Shown here: in pieces, positions 8,674 through 17,931 of the stretch | Layout of the letters: every line of letters begins with the position of its first letter | How positions within the stretch are numbered: the stretch's first letter is position 1 | Assembly: GCF_963664965.1 (NCBI RefSeq) | Contig: NZ_OY761823.1 | Span: 3,242,001 to 3,306,000, forward strand | Length of the DNA: 64,000 nucleotides | From: an uncultured Pseudodesulfovibrio sp. | GTDB lineage: Bacteria; Desulfobacterota; Desulfovibrionia; Desulfovibrionales; Desulfovibrionaceae | Direction of reading: 5' to 3' | Position numbers and translations under genes: made by a program | The notes under the pieces: generated by a model | What the model was told of the DNA's origin: nothing | Databases searched by the model: none | What the model saw: only the letters and a program-made list of their open reading frames with translations

Positions 8674-10824
8674 CTATCTTTTGTTGTCTGCGAGCACTTC
8701 GGAAACGTGCCGGACCTTGATCTTGGAACCGCGCTTCTTCAGGCCACCGCGAAGCTGCATGATACAGCCTGGGCAATCGGTCAAAAGCACGTCGGCACCG
8801 GTCTCTTCCACGTTGTTGAGCTTCTTGTTCAGCAACTCGGCAGAGAGTTCCGGGAACTTCATGGAGAAGGTACCGCCGAATCCGCAGCAGACTTCTTCCT
8901 CGTTGCATTCGACATATTCCATGCCGCCCTTCTTGATAAGTTCGCGAGGAGCGTCATGGACATCCAGTCCGCGACAGAGGTGGCACGGCGCATGATACGT
9001 CGCCTTGCCTTCGGTCTGAACAAAGTCCTCACTCTTGACTTTGAGCACGTCATTCACGAAGGAGCTGTAATCGATAACCTTGGACGCGAACTCATCAGCC
9101 TTGAGCTTCAAGCTCGGACTATCCATGACCAGCTTCGGGTAGTTGTGCTTCAAGTGAGAAGCACAGGAGGCGCACAGGGTGATGACATAATCATACGCAC
9201 CGGCCTCGAAGGCACGAAGGTTCTGGACGGCTACGTCACGTGAAACCTTCAAATCGCCCATCATCTGCACGGGCAGGCCGCAGCAGGACTGTTCAACCGG
9301 GTAGGACATATCCACCTTGTTGGCGGCAAAAACCTTGACGGCAGCCTGCATCTGCTCGGGGTAAACGAAGTCCTGCACGCAGCCCGAGAAAAGGCCTACG
9401 CGAAGCTTCGGCTTGTCAACCTGAGGACGGTTTTTCTCCCACCAGTCACGGAATGGAGTTTCAGCGATGGTCGGCAGAGCACGGAAGCTGTGCTCCTTGG
9501 AGAAGATCATGGGCAGGTGACGGATGAAGCCGTCCTTCTCTGCCACAGGCTTCTGGCCCCACTTGGCTGTACGCAGCAGCGTGTGGAACAGCTTGCGATT
9601 CTTGAGCAGCTTGCCAAGCAGAATGGTCGGCAACGGCTGGCCGTCCTCTTCCTGAATGCGGGCATGAATTTCCTTGATCAGGCGAGGCAGATCGATGCCG
9701 CCTGCACAGATATCCTTGCACGCTTCACAGTTGATACAGTTCTGGACGAGGTTCTTTGCCTTATCCTTACCGTGGAAGAAGTAGGTCAGAATCAGGCCGA
9801 TGGCACCGATGTAAATGTGACCCATCTTATGGCCGCCGACGAGGCGGTAAACGGGACAGACGTTGGCACAGGCACCGCAACGCACGCAGCGGTTGACCTG
9901 GGAGAACAGCGGATCCTTGATGAGTTCGGAACGGCCATTGTCCAAAACGACGTAGTGAATTTCCTTTTTGCCGTCTTCGGCGGAAAGACATTCGTTGGCA
10001 CCGGTGATCCATGTCACGTAGGACGTGATCTGCTGGCCGGTGGCATTACGCGGCAGCACCTTGAGAATACGCAGTGCGTCGTGCAGCTTGGGCAGGAGCT
10101 TGTCAATACCCATGAGTGCGACGTGAACGCGGGGCAACGTGGACACGAGGCGGGCGTTGCCTTCGTTGGTCACGAGGCCGATACCACCGGTCTCGGCAAC
10201 AGCGAAGTTGGCGCCGGTGATACCCATGTCGGCATCGACATACTTCTGGCGAAGCTCGCGGCGGGCGACCTTGACCAGCTTCTCGATCTCGGCGTCCTGC
10301 TTCTTTCCGGTAACGTCGGTGAACAAGTCGCCGACCTGATAACGGGACAGGTGAATGGCGGGCATGACCATGTGGGACGGGCCTTCATGACGAAGCTGGA
10401 TGATCCATTCGCCGAGGTCGGTCTCGACAACCTCGAAACCTTCGTCTTCCAGATCATGGTTGAGGAGGGTTTCCTCTGCAGTCATGGACTTGGACTTGAC
10501 GACCTTCTTGCAACCGGCCTTCTTGCCGATTTCAGCGATGATGCGGTTGGCTTCATCTCCGTCCTTGGCATAGTGAACGTGAATGCCTGCGGCTTCGGCG
10601 TTCGCCTTGAACTCACGATACAGTTCCTCGTGATTAGCAGCGGCGGCGTCCTTGCAATCCGCGATATCCTTGATCAGCTTTTTGACGTCCATGTCCTTGA
10701 AGGCGTTGGCGCGTCCGGCGCGATAGGCCACGGCGAAATTATCAAGCGTAGTACGCAGGAATTCATTGTCCAGCGACTCACGCAGTTCCCCGCGATATTC
10801 TTTCAAATCTTTTGCATTCTGCAT
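8674..10824 (-). CDS. LutB/LutA-type fusion, iron-sulfur lactate oxidation subunit
   Basis: A 716-residue protein joining two usual subunits of LutABC-type lactate dehydrogenase. The N-terminal part is a LUD domain (about 60-290, with ADMGITGANFAVAETGGIGLVTNEGN). Next are two ferredoxin clusters (C313-x2-C-x2-C-x3-C in CVRCGACANVCP, then CINCEACKDICAGG). The C-terminal third carries two CCG domains (SCCGLP and EVCCGFGGTF...DCPGC), as in LutA/GlpC. It would pass electrons from L-lactate oxidation to the membrane pool with its partner at 10827-11453, two bases upstream. The same fusion is known at the distal end of the Desulfovibrio lactate operon. Sure of family; substrate inferred from context. 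Confidence 0.9.
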   Translation of the reverse strand: MQNAKDLKEYRGELRESLDNEFLRTTLDNFAVAYRAGRANAFKDMDVKKLIKDIADCKDAAAANHEELYREFKANAEAAGIHVHYAKDGDEANRIIAEIGKKAGCKKVVKSKSMTAEETLLNHDLEDEGFEVVETDLGEWIIQLRHEGPSHMVMPAIHLSRYQVGDLFTDVTGKKQDAEIEKLVKVARRELRQKYVDADMGITGANFAVAETGGIGLVTNEGNARLVSTLPRVHVALMGIDKLLPKLHDALRILKVLPRNATGQQITSYVTWITGANECLSAEDGKKEIHYVVLDNGRSELIKDPLFSQVNRCVRCGACANVCPVYRLVGGHKMGHIYIGAIGLILTYFFHGKDKAKNLVQNCINCEACKDICAGGIDLPRLIKEIHARIQEEDGQPLPTILLGKLLKNRKLFHTLLRTAKWGQKPVAEKDGFIRHLPMIFSKEHSFRALPTIAETPFRDWWEKNRPQVDKPKLRVGLFSGCVQDFVYPEQMQAAVKVFAANKVDMSYPVEQSCCGLPVQMMGDLKVSRDVAVQNLRAFEAGAYDYVITLCASCASHLKHNYPKLVMDSPSLKLKADEFASKVIDYSSFVNDVLKVKSEDFVQTEGKATYHAPCHLCRGLDVHDAPRELIKKGGMEYVECNEEEVCCGFGGTFSMKFPELSAELLNKKLNNVEETGADVLLTDCPGCIMQLRGGLKKRGSKIKVRHVSEVLADNKR

Positions 10825-10826
10825 GA

Positions 10827-11453
10827 TTAGTCCTCCAAAAGCAGGATATGGAGTTCAAGGGGACCGTGGACACCCATGGTGAGCACTCGCTCGATGTCCG
10901 CGGTACGGCTGGCACCGGTGACGTACGCCATGTAGTTGGGCGACTTCTTCATCCGGGTAAGCATCATCTTTTCCACCGCATAGGTGTTGGCGCGAATCTT
11001 GGATTTCGGCAGCACGCATACGTGGAATTCGCTGACCATAGTGGCGAGACGCAGTTCCTCACTGGGACAGTCGATCATCAGGGTACCGGTGTCGGCGATG
11101 CCGTATTCGGCAAAGGTGAACCCGATGTCCACACCGGCCAGATGGTCGCGCATACCGGAATCAATGCACTTGAATCCGGCCTTTTCACCCTTTTCAGCCA
11201 GTTTCTTGAACAGGTCGGCCTTCAGCCCCGGAGCGGCGATGACTTTCTGCTGTTTCGCGTCACACAACGCTTCCGCTTTTTCGGACAAGTCGGCCTCACA
11301 ACCGCTGGCAAGCAGTTGACAGGCTTCCTTTTTATCACACAAGTCGAGGACATACTTGAGAGCAGCGTCCTCGTTTTTGACTTCAGTTACAACCGCAGAG
11401 ACCAGTTCGGCTTTTTCCGTAAACTGCTTCTGCAAAGCTTCCTTGGAAGACAT
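10827..11453 (-). CDS. lutC: LutC-like LUD domain protein
   Basis: A 208-residue LUD-domain protein of the LutC/YkgG group, partner of the iron-sulfur fusion protein just downstream in the operon. The C-terminal half carries the family features (GVDIGFTFAEYGIADTGTLMI, then the EELRLATMVSEFHVCVLPKSKI region and YVTGASRTADIERVLTMGVHGPLELHILLLED). I placed the start at the ATG at 11453, with GGAGG seven bases upstream; the longer frame begins in unrelated sequence. Together with the LutAB fusion it should oxidise L-lactate to pyruvate. Intact. Confidence 0.88.
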   Translation of the reverse strand: MSSKEALQKQFTEKAELVSAVVTEVKNEDAALKYVLDLCDKKEACQLLASGCEADLSEKAEALCDAKQQKVIAAPGLKADLFKKLAEKGEKAGFKCIDSGMRDHLAGVDIGFTFAEYGIADTGTLMIDCPSEELRLATMVSEFHVCVLPKSKIRANTYAVEKMMLTRMKKSPNYMAYVTGASRTADIERVLTMGVHGPLELHILLLED

Positions 11454-11515
11454 GGTTACCTCCATTGTTGGATTGGACCGCATGACCGTTTCCGGCCACC
11501 GCAACAAGTCCGTTG

Positions 11516-12721
11516 TTATCCGTTCAATACGTCTTTGGTTTCACGCGCAATGGCGAGTTCTTCATTAGTCGGGATCACCCAGACTGCTACAGAGCTGTCA
11601 TCGGTGCTGATCTTCAAAGGCTCACTGGCTCGCTGGGCGTTGATCTCTTCATCGATCTTCACGCCGAAGCACTCCAGTCCTTTAACGGACTCACGACGAA
11701 CGATGTTGTCGTTTTCGCCAATACCTGCTGTAAACACGATAGCGTCCACAGTGCCGAGCACGGCCATGAATGAACCAATGTATTTCCGGTTCCGGTACGT
11801 CTGTACATCCAGAGCGAGCTTGGCCTTTTCGTCGCCCTTTGCAATGGCGGCATGGATATCGCGCATGTCATTCATGCCGCACAGTCCCTTGAGACCGGAT
11901 TCCTTGTTGAGCATCCGATCGACATCCTCGGACGTCATGTTCTTGGTCCGGGCCAACAGCGCGTGCAGAGCCGGGTCCACATCGCCGGAGCGGGTTCCCA
12001 TGACCAGCCCTTCGAGCGGCGTGATGCCCATGGACGTGTCCACGGCCTTGCCGTTCTTGGTCGCGGTCATGGAACAACCGTTTCCGAGATGGACGGTGAT
12101 GACATTAAATTCCTCGAAAGACTTGCCCACAACACGGGCGGCTTCTTTCGCGACGTAACAATGAGAGGTGCCGTGGAAACCATAACGGCGGATACGCAGT
12201 TCATCATACAGCTCGTACGGAAGCGCATACATGTAGGCTTCAGGCGGCAGAGTCTGATGATAGGCAGTATCCATCACGACAACCTGGGGAACATCCGGGA
12301 AGAGGCTGCGGGCCACACTGATACCGGCCAGATGTCCGGGATTGTGCAGGGGAGCCAATGGAATGATTTTTTCCAGTTCTTCAACGACGCTGTCGTCCAC
12401 CAGCGTGGGCTGGTGCAGTTTTTCACCGCCGTGAACGATACGGTGACCGATAGCCGCGATCTCGGACTTGTCTTTGACCACCCCCCGTTCTCCGCAGATG
12501 AGATCAATGGCAAGGGTCATGCCCACCTCATGATCGGGGATGGGCTGTTCCAACGCCAGCTTGTCTGCCGCATCGGTGTCCGGTGCGATCTTATGTGTCA
12601 AACTGCCAACTTCCTCACCAATGCGCTCAACAAGACCGGAGCACAACACAGACTCGTCGCCCATGTCGAAAAGCTGGTACTTGATAGACGAGCTTCCGGA
12701 GTTGATAACCAAGACTTTCAT
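11516..12721 (-). CDS. ackA: Acetate kinase
   Basis: A 401-residue acetate kinase that makes ATP and acetate from acetyl phosphate, the substrate-level step of lactate oxidation. The ASKHA signatures are present: NSGSSSIKYQLF at the N-terminus, YGFHGTSHCYVA, HLGNGCSMTA and VMGTRSGDVDP. The ATG at 12721 follows GGGGAA; a longer frame adds ten unmatched residues. It lies downstream of pta in the same orientation, separated by a 188-bp gap that contains a hairpin. Confidence 0.97.
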   Translation of the reverse strand: MKVLVINSGSSSIKYQLFDMGDESVLCSGLVERIGEEVGSLTHKIAPDTDAADKLALEQPIPDHEVGMTLAIDLICGERGVVKDKSEIAAIGHRIVHGGEKLHQPTLVDDSVVEELEKIIPLAPLHNPGHLAGISVARSLFPDVPQVVVMDTAYHQTLPPEAYMYALPYELYDELRIRRYGFHGTSHCYVAKEAARVVGKSFEEFNVITVHLGNGCSMTATKNGKAVDTSMGITPLEGLVMGTRSGDVDPALHALLARTKNMTSEDVDRMLNKESGLKGLCGMNDMRDIHAAIAKGDEKAKLALDVQTYRNRKYIGSFMAVLGTVDAIVFTAGIGENDNIVRRESVKGLECFGVKIDEEINAQRASEPLKISTDDSSVAVWVIPTNEELAIARETKDVLNG

Positions 12722-12854
12722 ATTATGTTCCCCACAATGATTATTCTTCAAGACGTTCTCTCAGTCATGAACGTCTCCCCTGCGCCGCCATCTTTTTATG
12801 TTTTTCCCATTATCCTCTCAGGCGGCGCAGGCACAAAATCCCGAAAGGCCGGCA

Positions 12855-12890
12855 GTTGAGAGAAAAGACATTCTGACATTTTCTCTCAAC
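12855..12890 (-). other. Intercistronic hairpin between pta and ackA
   Basis: GTTGAGAGAAAA pairs with TTTTCTCTCAAC around a 12-base loop, just downstream of the pta stop. It resembles a weak terminator or mRNA-stabilising stem that would set the relative output of pta and ackA. The rest of the 188-bp gap shows nothing else distinct. Confidence 0.6.
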
Positions 12891-12909
12891 CGCCAAAGGT
12901 GTTCTTGTT

Positions 12910-15021
12910 TTACTTCTCCGCCTGCGCCTGAATGGCGGTAATGGCGATGGTATTGACGATATCCGGCACGGTGCAACCACGAGAAAGGTCGTTGACCGGC
13001 TTGTTCAGTCCCTGCAAGACAGGCCCGATGGCCACGGCATTGGCGGCACGCTGGACAGCCTTGTAGGTATTGTTACCCGTATTGAGATCCGGGAAGATGA
13101 AGACCGTGGCCTTACCGGCGACCTCGGAATCAGGCAGCTTCACGGCAGCTACATCCGGGTCCACAGCGGCGTCGTACTGAATCGGTCCCTCGATGGGGAA
13201 ATCCAGTCCGCGTTCCTTGACAAATCCCTTGGCGATCTCGACTGCTTCGGTAACTCTCTCGACATCCTCGCCCTTGCCGGATGAACCGGTCGAATAGCTG
13301 AGCATGGCGACCTTGGGGTCAATACCGAAAATCTTGGCAGTCTCGGCAGCGCTGATTGCGATCTCCGCAAGCTGCTGTGCGTTGGGGTTCGGGTTGACGG
13401 CGCAGTCACCGTAAACGAGGACGCGATCCCTGAGGCACATGAGGAAAACCGAAGAGACAATGGAACTGCCCGGTTTGGTCTTCACGAATTCGAAAGCGGG
13501 CCGGATGGTCTGGGCCGTGGTTGTCACGGAGCCGGAAACCATGCCGTCCGCAAAGCCCTTGTGAACCATCATGGTACCGAAATAGGTGGTATCGGACATG
13601 CGGTCCCACGCCATCTCGGCGACGATTCCCTTGTGCTTACGCAGTTCGAAGTATTCCTCGGCAAAGGAATCCAACAAATCGGACTCACTCGGGTTAATGA
13701 TCTGTGCGCCGGAGATGTCAACACCCAAAGCCGAAGCCTTGTTCAAGATGACGTCTTCACGGCCAAGGAGAATGATCTCGGCAGCGCCACGACGCAGAAC
13801 GATGTCCGCAGCACGCAGAATGCGCTCCCCTTCACCTTCGGGCAGCACGATACGCTGCTTGTCGGCAGAGGATTTCTCCACAAGCGAATACTCGAACATT
13901 TTCGGCGTAACGCGGGTGGAACGCTTCTCGACAACGCGATCACGCAGTTCCTTCACGTCAACATGCTGGGAGAATCCGCCGAGCGCGGTAGCGATACGCT
14001 GATGGTCATGCGTTTCGATGCGACCGTAAAGGCGGTTGAGTTCCTGCACGGTCTGATAGGTATGGCCCTTGGCGGACAGTACCGGAACAGGCACACCGGT
14101 CCAGCCCTCGATGAGCTTGTGGACGTTGGTGGCAGGTTCAATCCCGCCGGTCAGCACGATACCGGAAATATCCGGGTAGCTGCTGGAAAGACGGGAAGCG
14201 AGGCTCGACAAAATGATGTCGGAACGGTCACCGGGAGTGATGATGAGACTCCCGGGCCTGATGTATTCAAGGAAATTTCCGATCTGCATGGCCGCGACAA
14301 CATAGTTGTCCACGAGGCTGTGCAGTCCGCTATGACCATACAGGACGTCTGCGCTGAGCCAGCGTTTGACATCGCCGATGGTGGGCTTGCCCAGAGCTTC
14401 GTTCTCGGGGATGGTGTAAACCGGCATGGGGTCCTTGTCGTCCGCCTTGCTCTCGATATGGCTGACCATTTCCTCGGTCACGCCCTCGGGTGCGCGGTTG
14501 ACGATGCAGGCCACCAGATCAACGCCCTTCTCTTCAAGGGTGTCAACGGTGGTCTGGGACTGGGAAACGACCTCATCCGGGGTCTTGTCACGACCGGAGC
14601 AGACAATGATGGCCGGAGCGCCGAGGTTGGCGGCAATATCGGCGTTGATGTCGAACTCGAAAGCCGCATCCTTGCCCTTGAAGTCGGTTCCTTCACACAG
14701 AACGAAGTCATACTCGGCCTCAAGAGCCTTGTACTTGTTGAGAATATTTTCGAGCAACAGTGCATGCTGACCGGAATTGATCAGTTCACGCGCCTGTTTG
14801 AGCGTGTAGGCGTAGGTGTCGCGATAGGGGATGGACAGCTTGAAGTGGTCGATCATCAGTGCGATGTCGTGATCCTGTTTTCCCTCACCCGGATCGTTGA
14901 TGATGGGCCGGAAGATGGCGACATTGTGCAGTTCACGCATAATCATCTGCATCACGCCGAGCACCACTGCGGACTTTCCGCTGCGCTCTTCCGTCGCGGT
15001 CACATACAGGTTTTTGGACAT
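12910..15021 (-). CDS. pta: Phosphate acetyltransferase
   Basis: A 703-residue long-form Pta that converts acetyl-CoA and phosphate to acetyl phosphate. The N-terminal part is the P-loop-like/dethiobiotin-synthetase-type region (NLYVTATEERSGKSAVVLGVM) followed by a DRTGG domain. The C-terminal part is the catalytic PTA_PTB domain (RIVLPEGEGERILRAAD, MVSGSVTTTAQTIRPAFEFV, YSTGSSGKGEDVERV, GPIQYDAAVDPDVAA). Length matches the E. coli type. The start is the ATG at 15021 with AAGGAA upstream. It acts between pyruvate:ferredoxin oxidoreductase and AckA. Confidence 0.97.
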   Translation of the reverse strand: MSKNLYVTATEERSGKSAVVLGVMQMIMRELHNVAIFRPIINDPGEGKQDHDIALMIDHFKLSIPYRDTYAYTLKQARELINSGQHALLLENILNKYKALEAEYDFVLCEGTDFKGKDAAFEFDINADIAANLGAPAIIVCSGRDKTPDEVVSQSQTTVDTLEEKGVDLVACIVNRAPEGVTEEMVSHIESKADDKDPMPVYTIPENEALGKPTIGDVKRWLSADVLYGHSGLHSLVDNYVVAAMQIGNFLEYIRPGSLIITPGDRSDIILSSLASRLSSSYPDISGIVLTGGIEPATNVHKLIEGWTGVPVPVLSAKGHTYQTVQELNRLYGRIETHDHQRIATALGGFSQHVDVKELRDRVVEKRSTRVTPKMFEYSLVEKSSADKQRIVLPEGEGERILRAADIVLRRGAAEIILLGREDVILNKASALGVDISGAQIINPSESDLLDSFAEEYFELRKHKGIVAEMAWDRMSDTTYFGTMMVHKGFADGMVSGSVTTTAQTIRPAFEFVKTKPGSSIVSSVFLMCLRDRVLVYGDCAVNPNPNAQQLAEIAISAAETAKIFGIDPKVAMLSYSTGSSGKGEDVERVTEAVEIAKGFVKERGLDFPIEGPIQYDAAVDPDVAAVKLPDSEVAGKATVFIFPDLNTGNNTYKAVQRAANAVAIGPVLQGLNKPVNDLSRGCTVPDIVNTIAITAIQAQAEK

Positions 15022-15054
15022 TGTTTCATTCCTTGTTTGTGTTGAAGACTGTGA

Positions 15055-15079
15055 GACGGCCCGGAGTACCCGGGCCGTC
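15055..15079 (-). other. Intercistronic hairpin between the GlcF-like gene and pta
   Basis: A perfect 10-bp G+C stem (GACGGCCCGG/CCGGGCCGTC) with a five-base loop fills the gap after the GlcF-like stop. There is no U-tract, so RNA processing or protection fits better than termination. Confidence 0.55.
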
Positions 15080-15094
15080 ATTACGTTGTCTACC

Positions 15095-16381
15095 TTAACT
15101 GTTCAGTTGATCGGCGTACAGTTCGATCACGTGCTTGACTTCCATCTTTGCTCCCTTCTGTGAAAGCATATCGGTAAGTTGAAGCATGCATGCCGGACAG
15201 CTGGTGGCTGCGACTTCAGCGCCGGAAGCCATGCAGTTGTCCGCCTTCTGTGAGCCGATCTTCTTGGACAGCTCGTAATGGGCAATGTTGAAGCTGCCTC
15301 CGCAGCCGCAACAGGTGCCCGCATCTTTCATCTCAGTCAGTTCAAGGCCGGCAGCCTGAATCACGGCCCGGGGCTGGGCAGTGATACCGAGAGAATTCTT
15401 CAGGTGGCAGGGATCGTGATACGTCACTTTTCTGCCGCCCGTCAGCTTCTTGGGTTCCACCTTGAGCACGTCCACGAGGAACTGGCTGATGTCCATGGTC
15501 TTCCGTTCGAATACGCCGATGTCGTACTTGAGAGCGGAATCGCCATGGAACATGCGGGGCCACAGTTCCTTGATAGTGGAAGTACAGGTGGCGCAGCCGG
15601 TGACGAGATAATCGAACTCGCCTTCCTTGAACAGCTTGGCATTGATGGCTACCAACTTGTCAAAGGTTTCCGTGTCGCCGGAAGACAGTGCGGGAATGCC
15701 GCAGCAGGCCTGACCGGACGGCATGTACACGCCGACGCCGTGGTGCTCCAAAACCTTGAGAATGGATTCGCCCACATGGGGGAATATCTTGTCAACGACA
15801 CAACCGACATAGAGAGCGACCTTGATGCCGCTCTTCCCTGCCGGAGTGTCCAGCTCGGGAACGATCTTGTGCAGGGGCTTGGGGGCCAGTGACGCGAAGT
15901 GACGGTCCCCGATGACGGGAGCGTTGAAACGCGCACAGGAAGAACCGAGCATGTCATCCACCTTCTTGGTGAATATGCCTTGGAACTTCGCGCCCATGCC
16001 GGTCAGGGCATTGAACAGTTTCGGGTTCTGGAGCATTCCCTTGAAGATGGCCTTCTTGACCGGGGACAAACCGAAGTAACCGGTCATGATGGCGCGCGCC
16101 TTCAGGAAGATGTCCATCACCTTGACGCCGCTCGGACAGTTGGCGGCGCAGGTGCCGCACAGCAGACAGCGGTTCAGCTTCTCGTTGACGCCTTCCGGAT
16201 CGGAAAGCATCTCGGAAGCAAGGCCGTCAAGCAGCGCGAGCTTGCCGCGTGCCACGTCGCTTTCGCGACCGGACTTGGAGAAGACGGGACAGACGGCTTG
16301 GCACATACCGCATTTCATGCAGTTGACAAGCTGGTCGTCCAACTCCTTGAGCATCTGGGCCAGTTTATGAATATCAGCCAT
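15095..16381 (-). CDS. GlcF-like iron-sulfur subunit of lactate/glycolate oxidase
   Basis: A 428-residue electron-transfer subunit with two N-terminal ferredoxin-type clusters (CMKCGMCQAVCPVF near residue 21 and CLLCGTCAANCP near 73). Two CCG domains follow (ACCGIPALSSGD and TCCGCGGSFNIAHYE...SCPACMLQL). This is the GlcF/GlpC architecture, taking electrons from the FAD subunit encoded just upstream (16 bases away). The gene pair is the usual Desulfovibrio D-lactate dehydrogenase arrangement. Substrate assignment (lactate rather than glycolate) rests on the operon. Confidence 0.9.
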   Translation of the reverse strand: MADIHKLAQMLKELDDQLVNCMKCGMCQAVCPVFSKSGRESDVARGKLALLDGLASEMLSDPEGVNEKLNRCLLCGTCAANCPSGVKVMDIFLKARAIMTGYFGLSPVKKAIFKGMLQNPKLFNALTGMGAKFQGIFTKKVDDMLGSSCARFNAPVIGDRHFASLAPKPLHKIVPELDTPAGKSGIKVALYVGCVVDKIFPHVGESILKVLEHHGVGVYMPSGQACCGIPALSSGDTETFDKLVAINAKLFKEGEFDYLVTGCATCTSTIKELWPRMFHGDSALKYDIGVFERKTMDISQFLVDVLKVEPKKLTGGRKVTYHDPCHLKNSLGITAQPRAVIQAAGLELTEMKDAGTCCGCGGSFNIAHYELSKKIGSQKADNCMASGAEVAATSCPACMLQLTDMLSQKGAKMEVKHVIELYADQLNS

Positions 16382-16396
16382 TTTGGTAACCTATCC

Positions 16397-17782
16397 TTAT
16401 TCGGGGGCGATGATCTTGCCGGGGTTCAGAATGCCCTTGGGATCAAGAACGGACTTCATGCGCCGGGCGTATGCAAGAGTACCCTTGGACGTTTCCAGCT
16501 CGAGGTACTTGGACTTTGCCATGCCGATTCCGTGCTCGCCGGACAGGGTGCCGCCGAGGGCAAGTGCCTTGTCGAAGATCATGTCGATGCCCTTTTCCAC
16601 GCGTTCCCACTCGTTCTTGTCGCGCTTGTCGGTAAGAATGGTCGGGTGCAGGTTGCCGTCGCCGGCGTGACCGAAAGTACCGATGGTCAGATCGAACTTG
16701 CGGCTGATTTCACCCAGTGCTTCGATCATTGCGGGAATCTTGGAACGGGGAACGGTGGCGTCTTCCAGCACGCAGGTAGGCCTGAGCTTTGCCAGAGCCG
16801 GAAGTGCGTCGCGGCGGGCCTGCCAAACAGCATCACGCTCGGCTGCGTCCTTGGCAACCTTGATTTCGGTAGCACCGTTAGCCTTGCATATCTTTTCAAC
16901 CATGGCGGCTTCGTCTGCGACCTGTCCGGGATGTCCGTCTACTTCGATAAGCAGCAGAGCCTCGGCATCGGTAGGCAGACCGGCCTTACGGAAGTTTTCA
17001 ACCGCACGGATAGTAAAGTTATCCATCATTTCAAGAGTAGCAGGCACGATCTTGTTGGCAATAATGGCTGCAACGGTTTCGGAAGCGGCCTTCATGGAAG
17101 GGAAGATGGCCATCATGGACTTGGCTGTCTGTGCCGGGGGAATAAGCTTGAGAATGATCTTGTCGAACACGCCGAGGGTGCCTTCGGAAGCGACCATCAG
17201 ACCGGCAAGGTTGTAACCGGTGACGCATTTGACGGTGCGGGAACCGGACTTGACCAATTCACCGTTGACGTCCCAGAAATCCACGCCCATGACGTAGTCC
17301 TTGGTGACGCCGTACTTGAGGCCGCGCAGGCCGCCAGCGTTTTCAGCAACGTTGCCGCCGAGGGTGGAGACGGTCTGGGAACCCGGATCCGGCGGATAGA
17401 ACAGGCCGCGCTTGGCGACTTCCGCCGCGAACTGGGCAGTCACGACACCGGGTTCGACCACGGCGTACATGTCTTCTTCATTGATTTCGAGGATACGGTT
17501 CAGACCGTTGGTCAGGACGACGACGCCACCCGGATGAGGGATGGTTCCGCCGGAAAGATTGGTACCGGCACCGCGAACTGTCAGCGGAAGGCCGTTGTCG
17601 TTACAGAGTTTGGTGACTTTACCCAAAGCTTCGCTGGTCTCGGGACGGACAACCAAAGCGGGCATAACTGAATCAAGGACCGCTGCATCATAAGAATAGG
17701 AATGACGGTCAGTCTCGCTGGTCATGACATTCTCGGCGCCTGCTGCTGCCTCGAATTCCTTGATGATGGCATCATTGCTCAT
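16397..17782 (-). CDS. FAD-linked D-lactate dehydrogenase, GlcD-type
   Basis: A 461-residue FAD-binding oxidase of the GlcD/DLD family. The FAD_binding_4 motif appears as VRGAGTNLSGGTIPHPGGVVV, with PDPGSQTVSTLGGNVAENAGGLRGLKYGVTKDYV further on. The C-terminal FAD-oxidase domain ends with GTFGHAGDGNLHPTI and GTLSGEHGIGMAKSKYL. It would oxidise lactate to pyruvate and hand electrons to the adjacent iron-sulfur subunit. It lies third in the por-lctP-glcD order. Intact; stereospecificity is inferred from family. Confidence 0.92.
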   Translation of the reverse strand: MSNDAIIKEFEAAAGAENVMTSETDRHSYSYDAAVLDSVMPALVVRPETSEALGKVTKLCNDNGLPLTVRGAGTNLSGGTIPHPGGVVVLTNGLNRILEINEEDMYAVVEPGVVTAQFAAEVAKRGLFYPPDPGSQTVSTLGGNVAENAGGLRGLKYGVTKDYVMGVDFWDVNGELVKSGSRTVKCVTGYNLAGLMVASEGTLGVFDKIILKLIPPAQTAKSMMAIFPSMKAASETVAAIIANKIVPATLEMMDNFTIRAVENFRKAGLPTDAEALLLIEVDGHPGQVADEAAMVEKICKANGATEIKVAKDAAERDAVWQARRDALPALAKLRPTCVLEDATVPRSKIPAMIEALGEISRKFDLTIGTFGHAGDGNLHPTILTDKRDKNEWERVEKGIDMIFDKALALGGTLSGEHGIGMAKSKYLELETSKGTLAYARRMKSVLDPKGILNPGKIIAPE

Positions 17783-17892
17783 TTGTAACTCCTTTAAAAA
17801 ATATATTCTGCCGAGGATATTTCCCCGGCTTTACTCTCTTGAGTGGGGAAAGGCATGGAATCATATTACCACGCCACATAATCTTTGCAATG

Positions 17893-17922
17893 AGAGAGAC
17901 GGACACATGCCCGTCCCTCTCT
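17893..17922 (-). other. Imperfect hairpin between lctP and glcD
   Basis: AGAGAGACGG pairs imperfectly with CCGTCCCTCTCT, nine bases past the lctP stop in the transcribed direction. There is no clear U-tract on the minus strand. It may attenuate or stabilise the transcript. The remaining 120 bases before glcD contain only its leader. Confidence 0.45.
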
Positions 17923-17931
17923 TTAATTGTT

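Noticed and set aside
9490..17671. Several long plus-strand frames (9490-10830, 10848-12158, 13561-15045, 15899-17671) opposite the lactate genes
   Set aside because: All mirror the wobble pattern of the real minus-strand genes and carry no recognisable domains.
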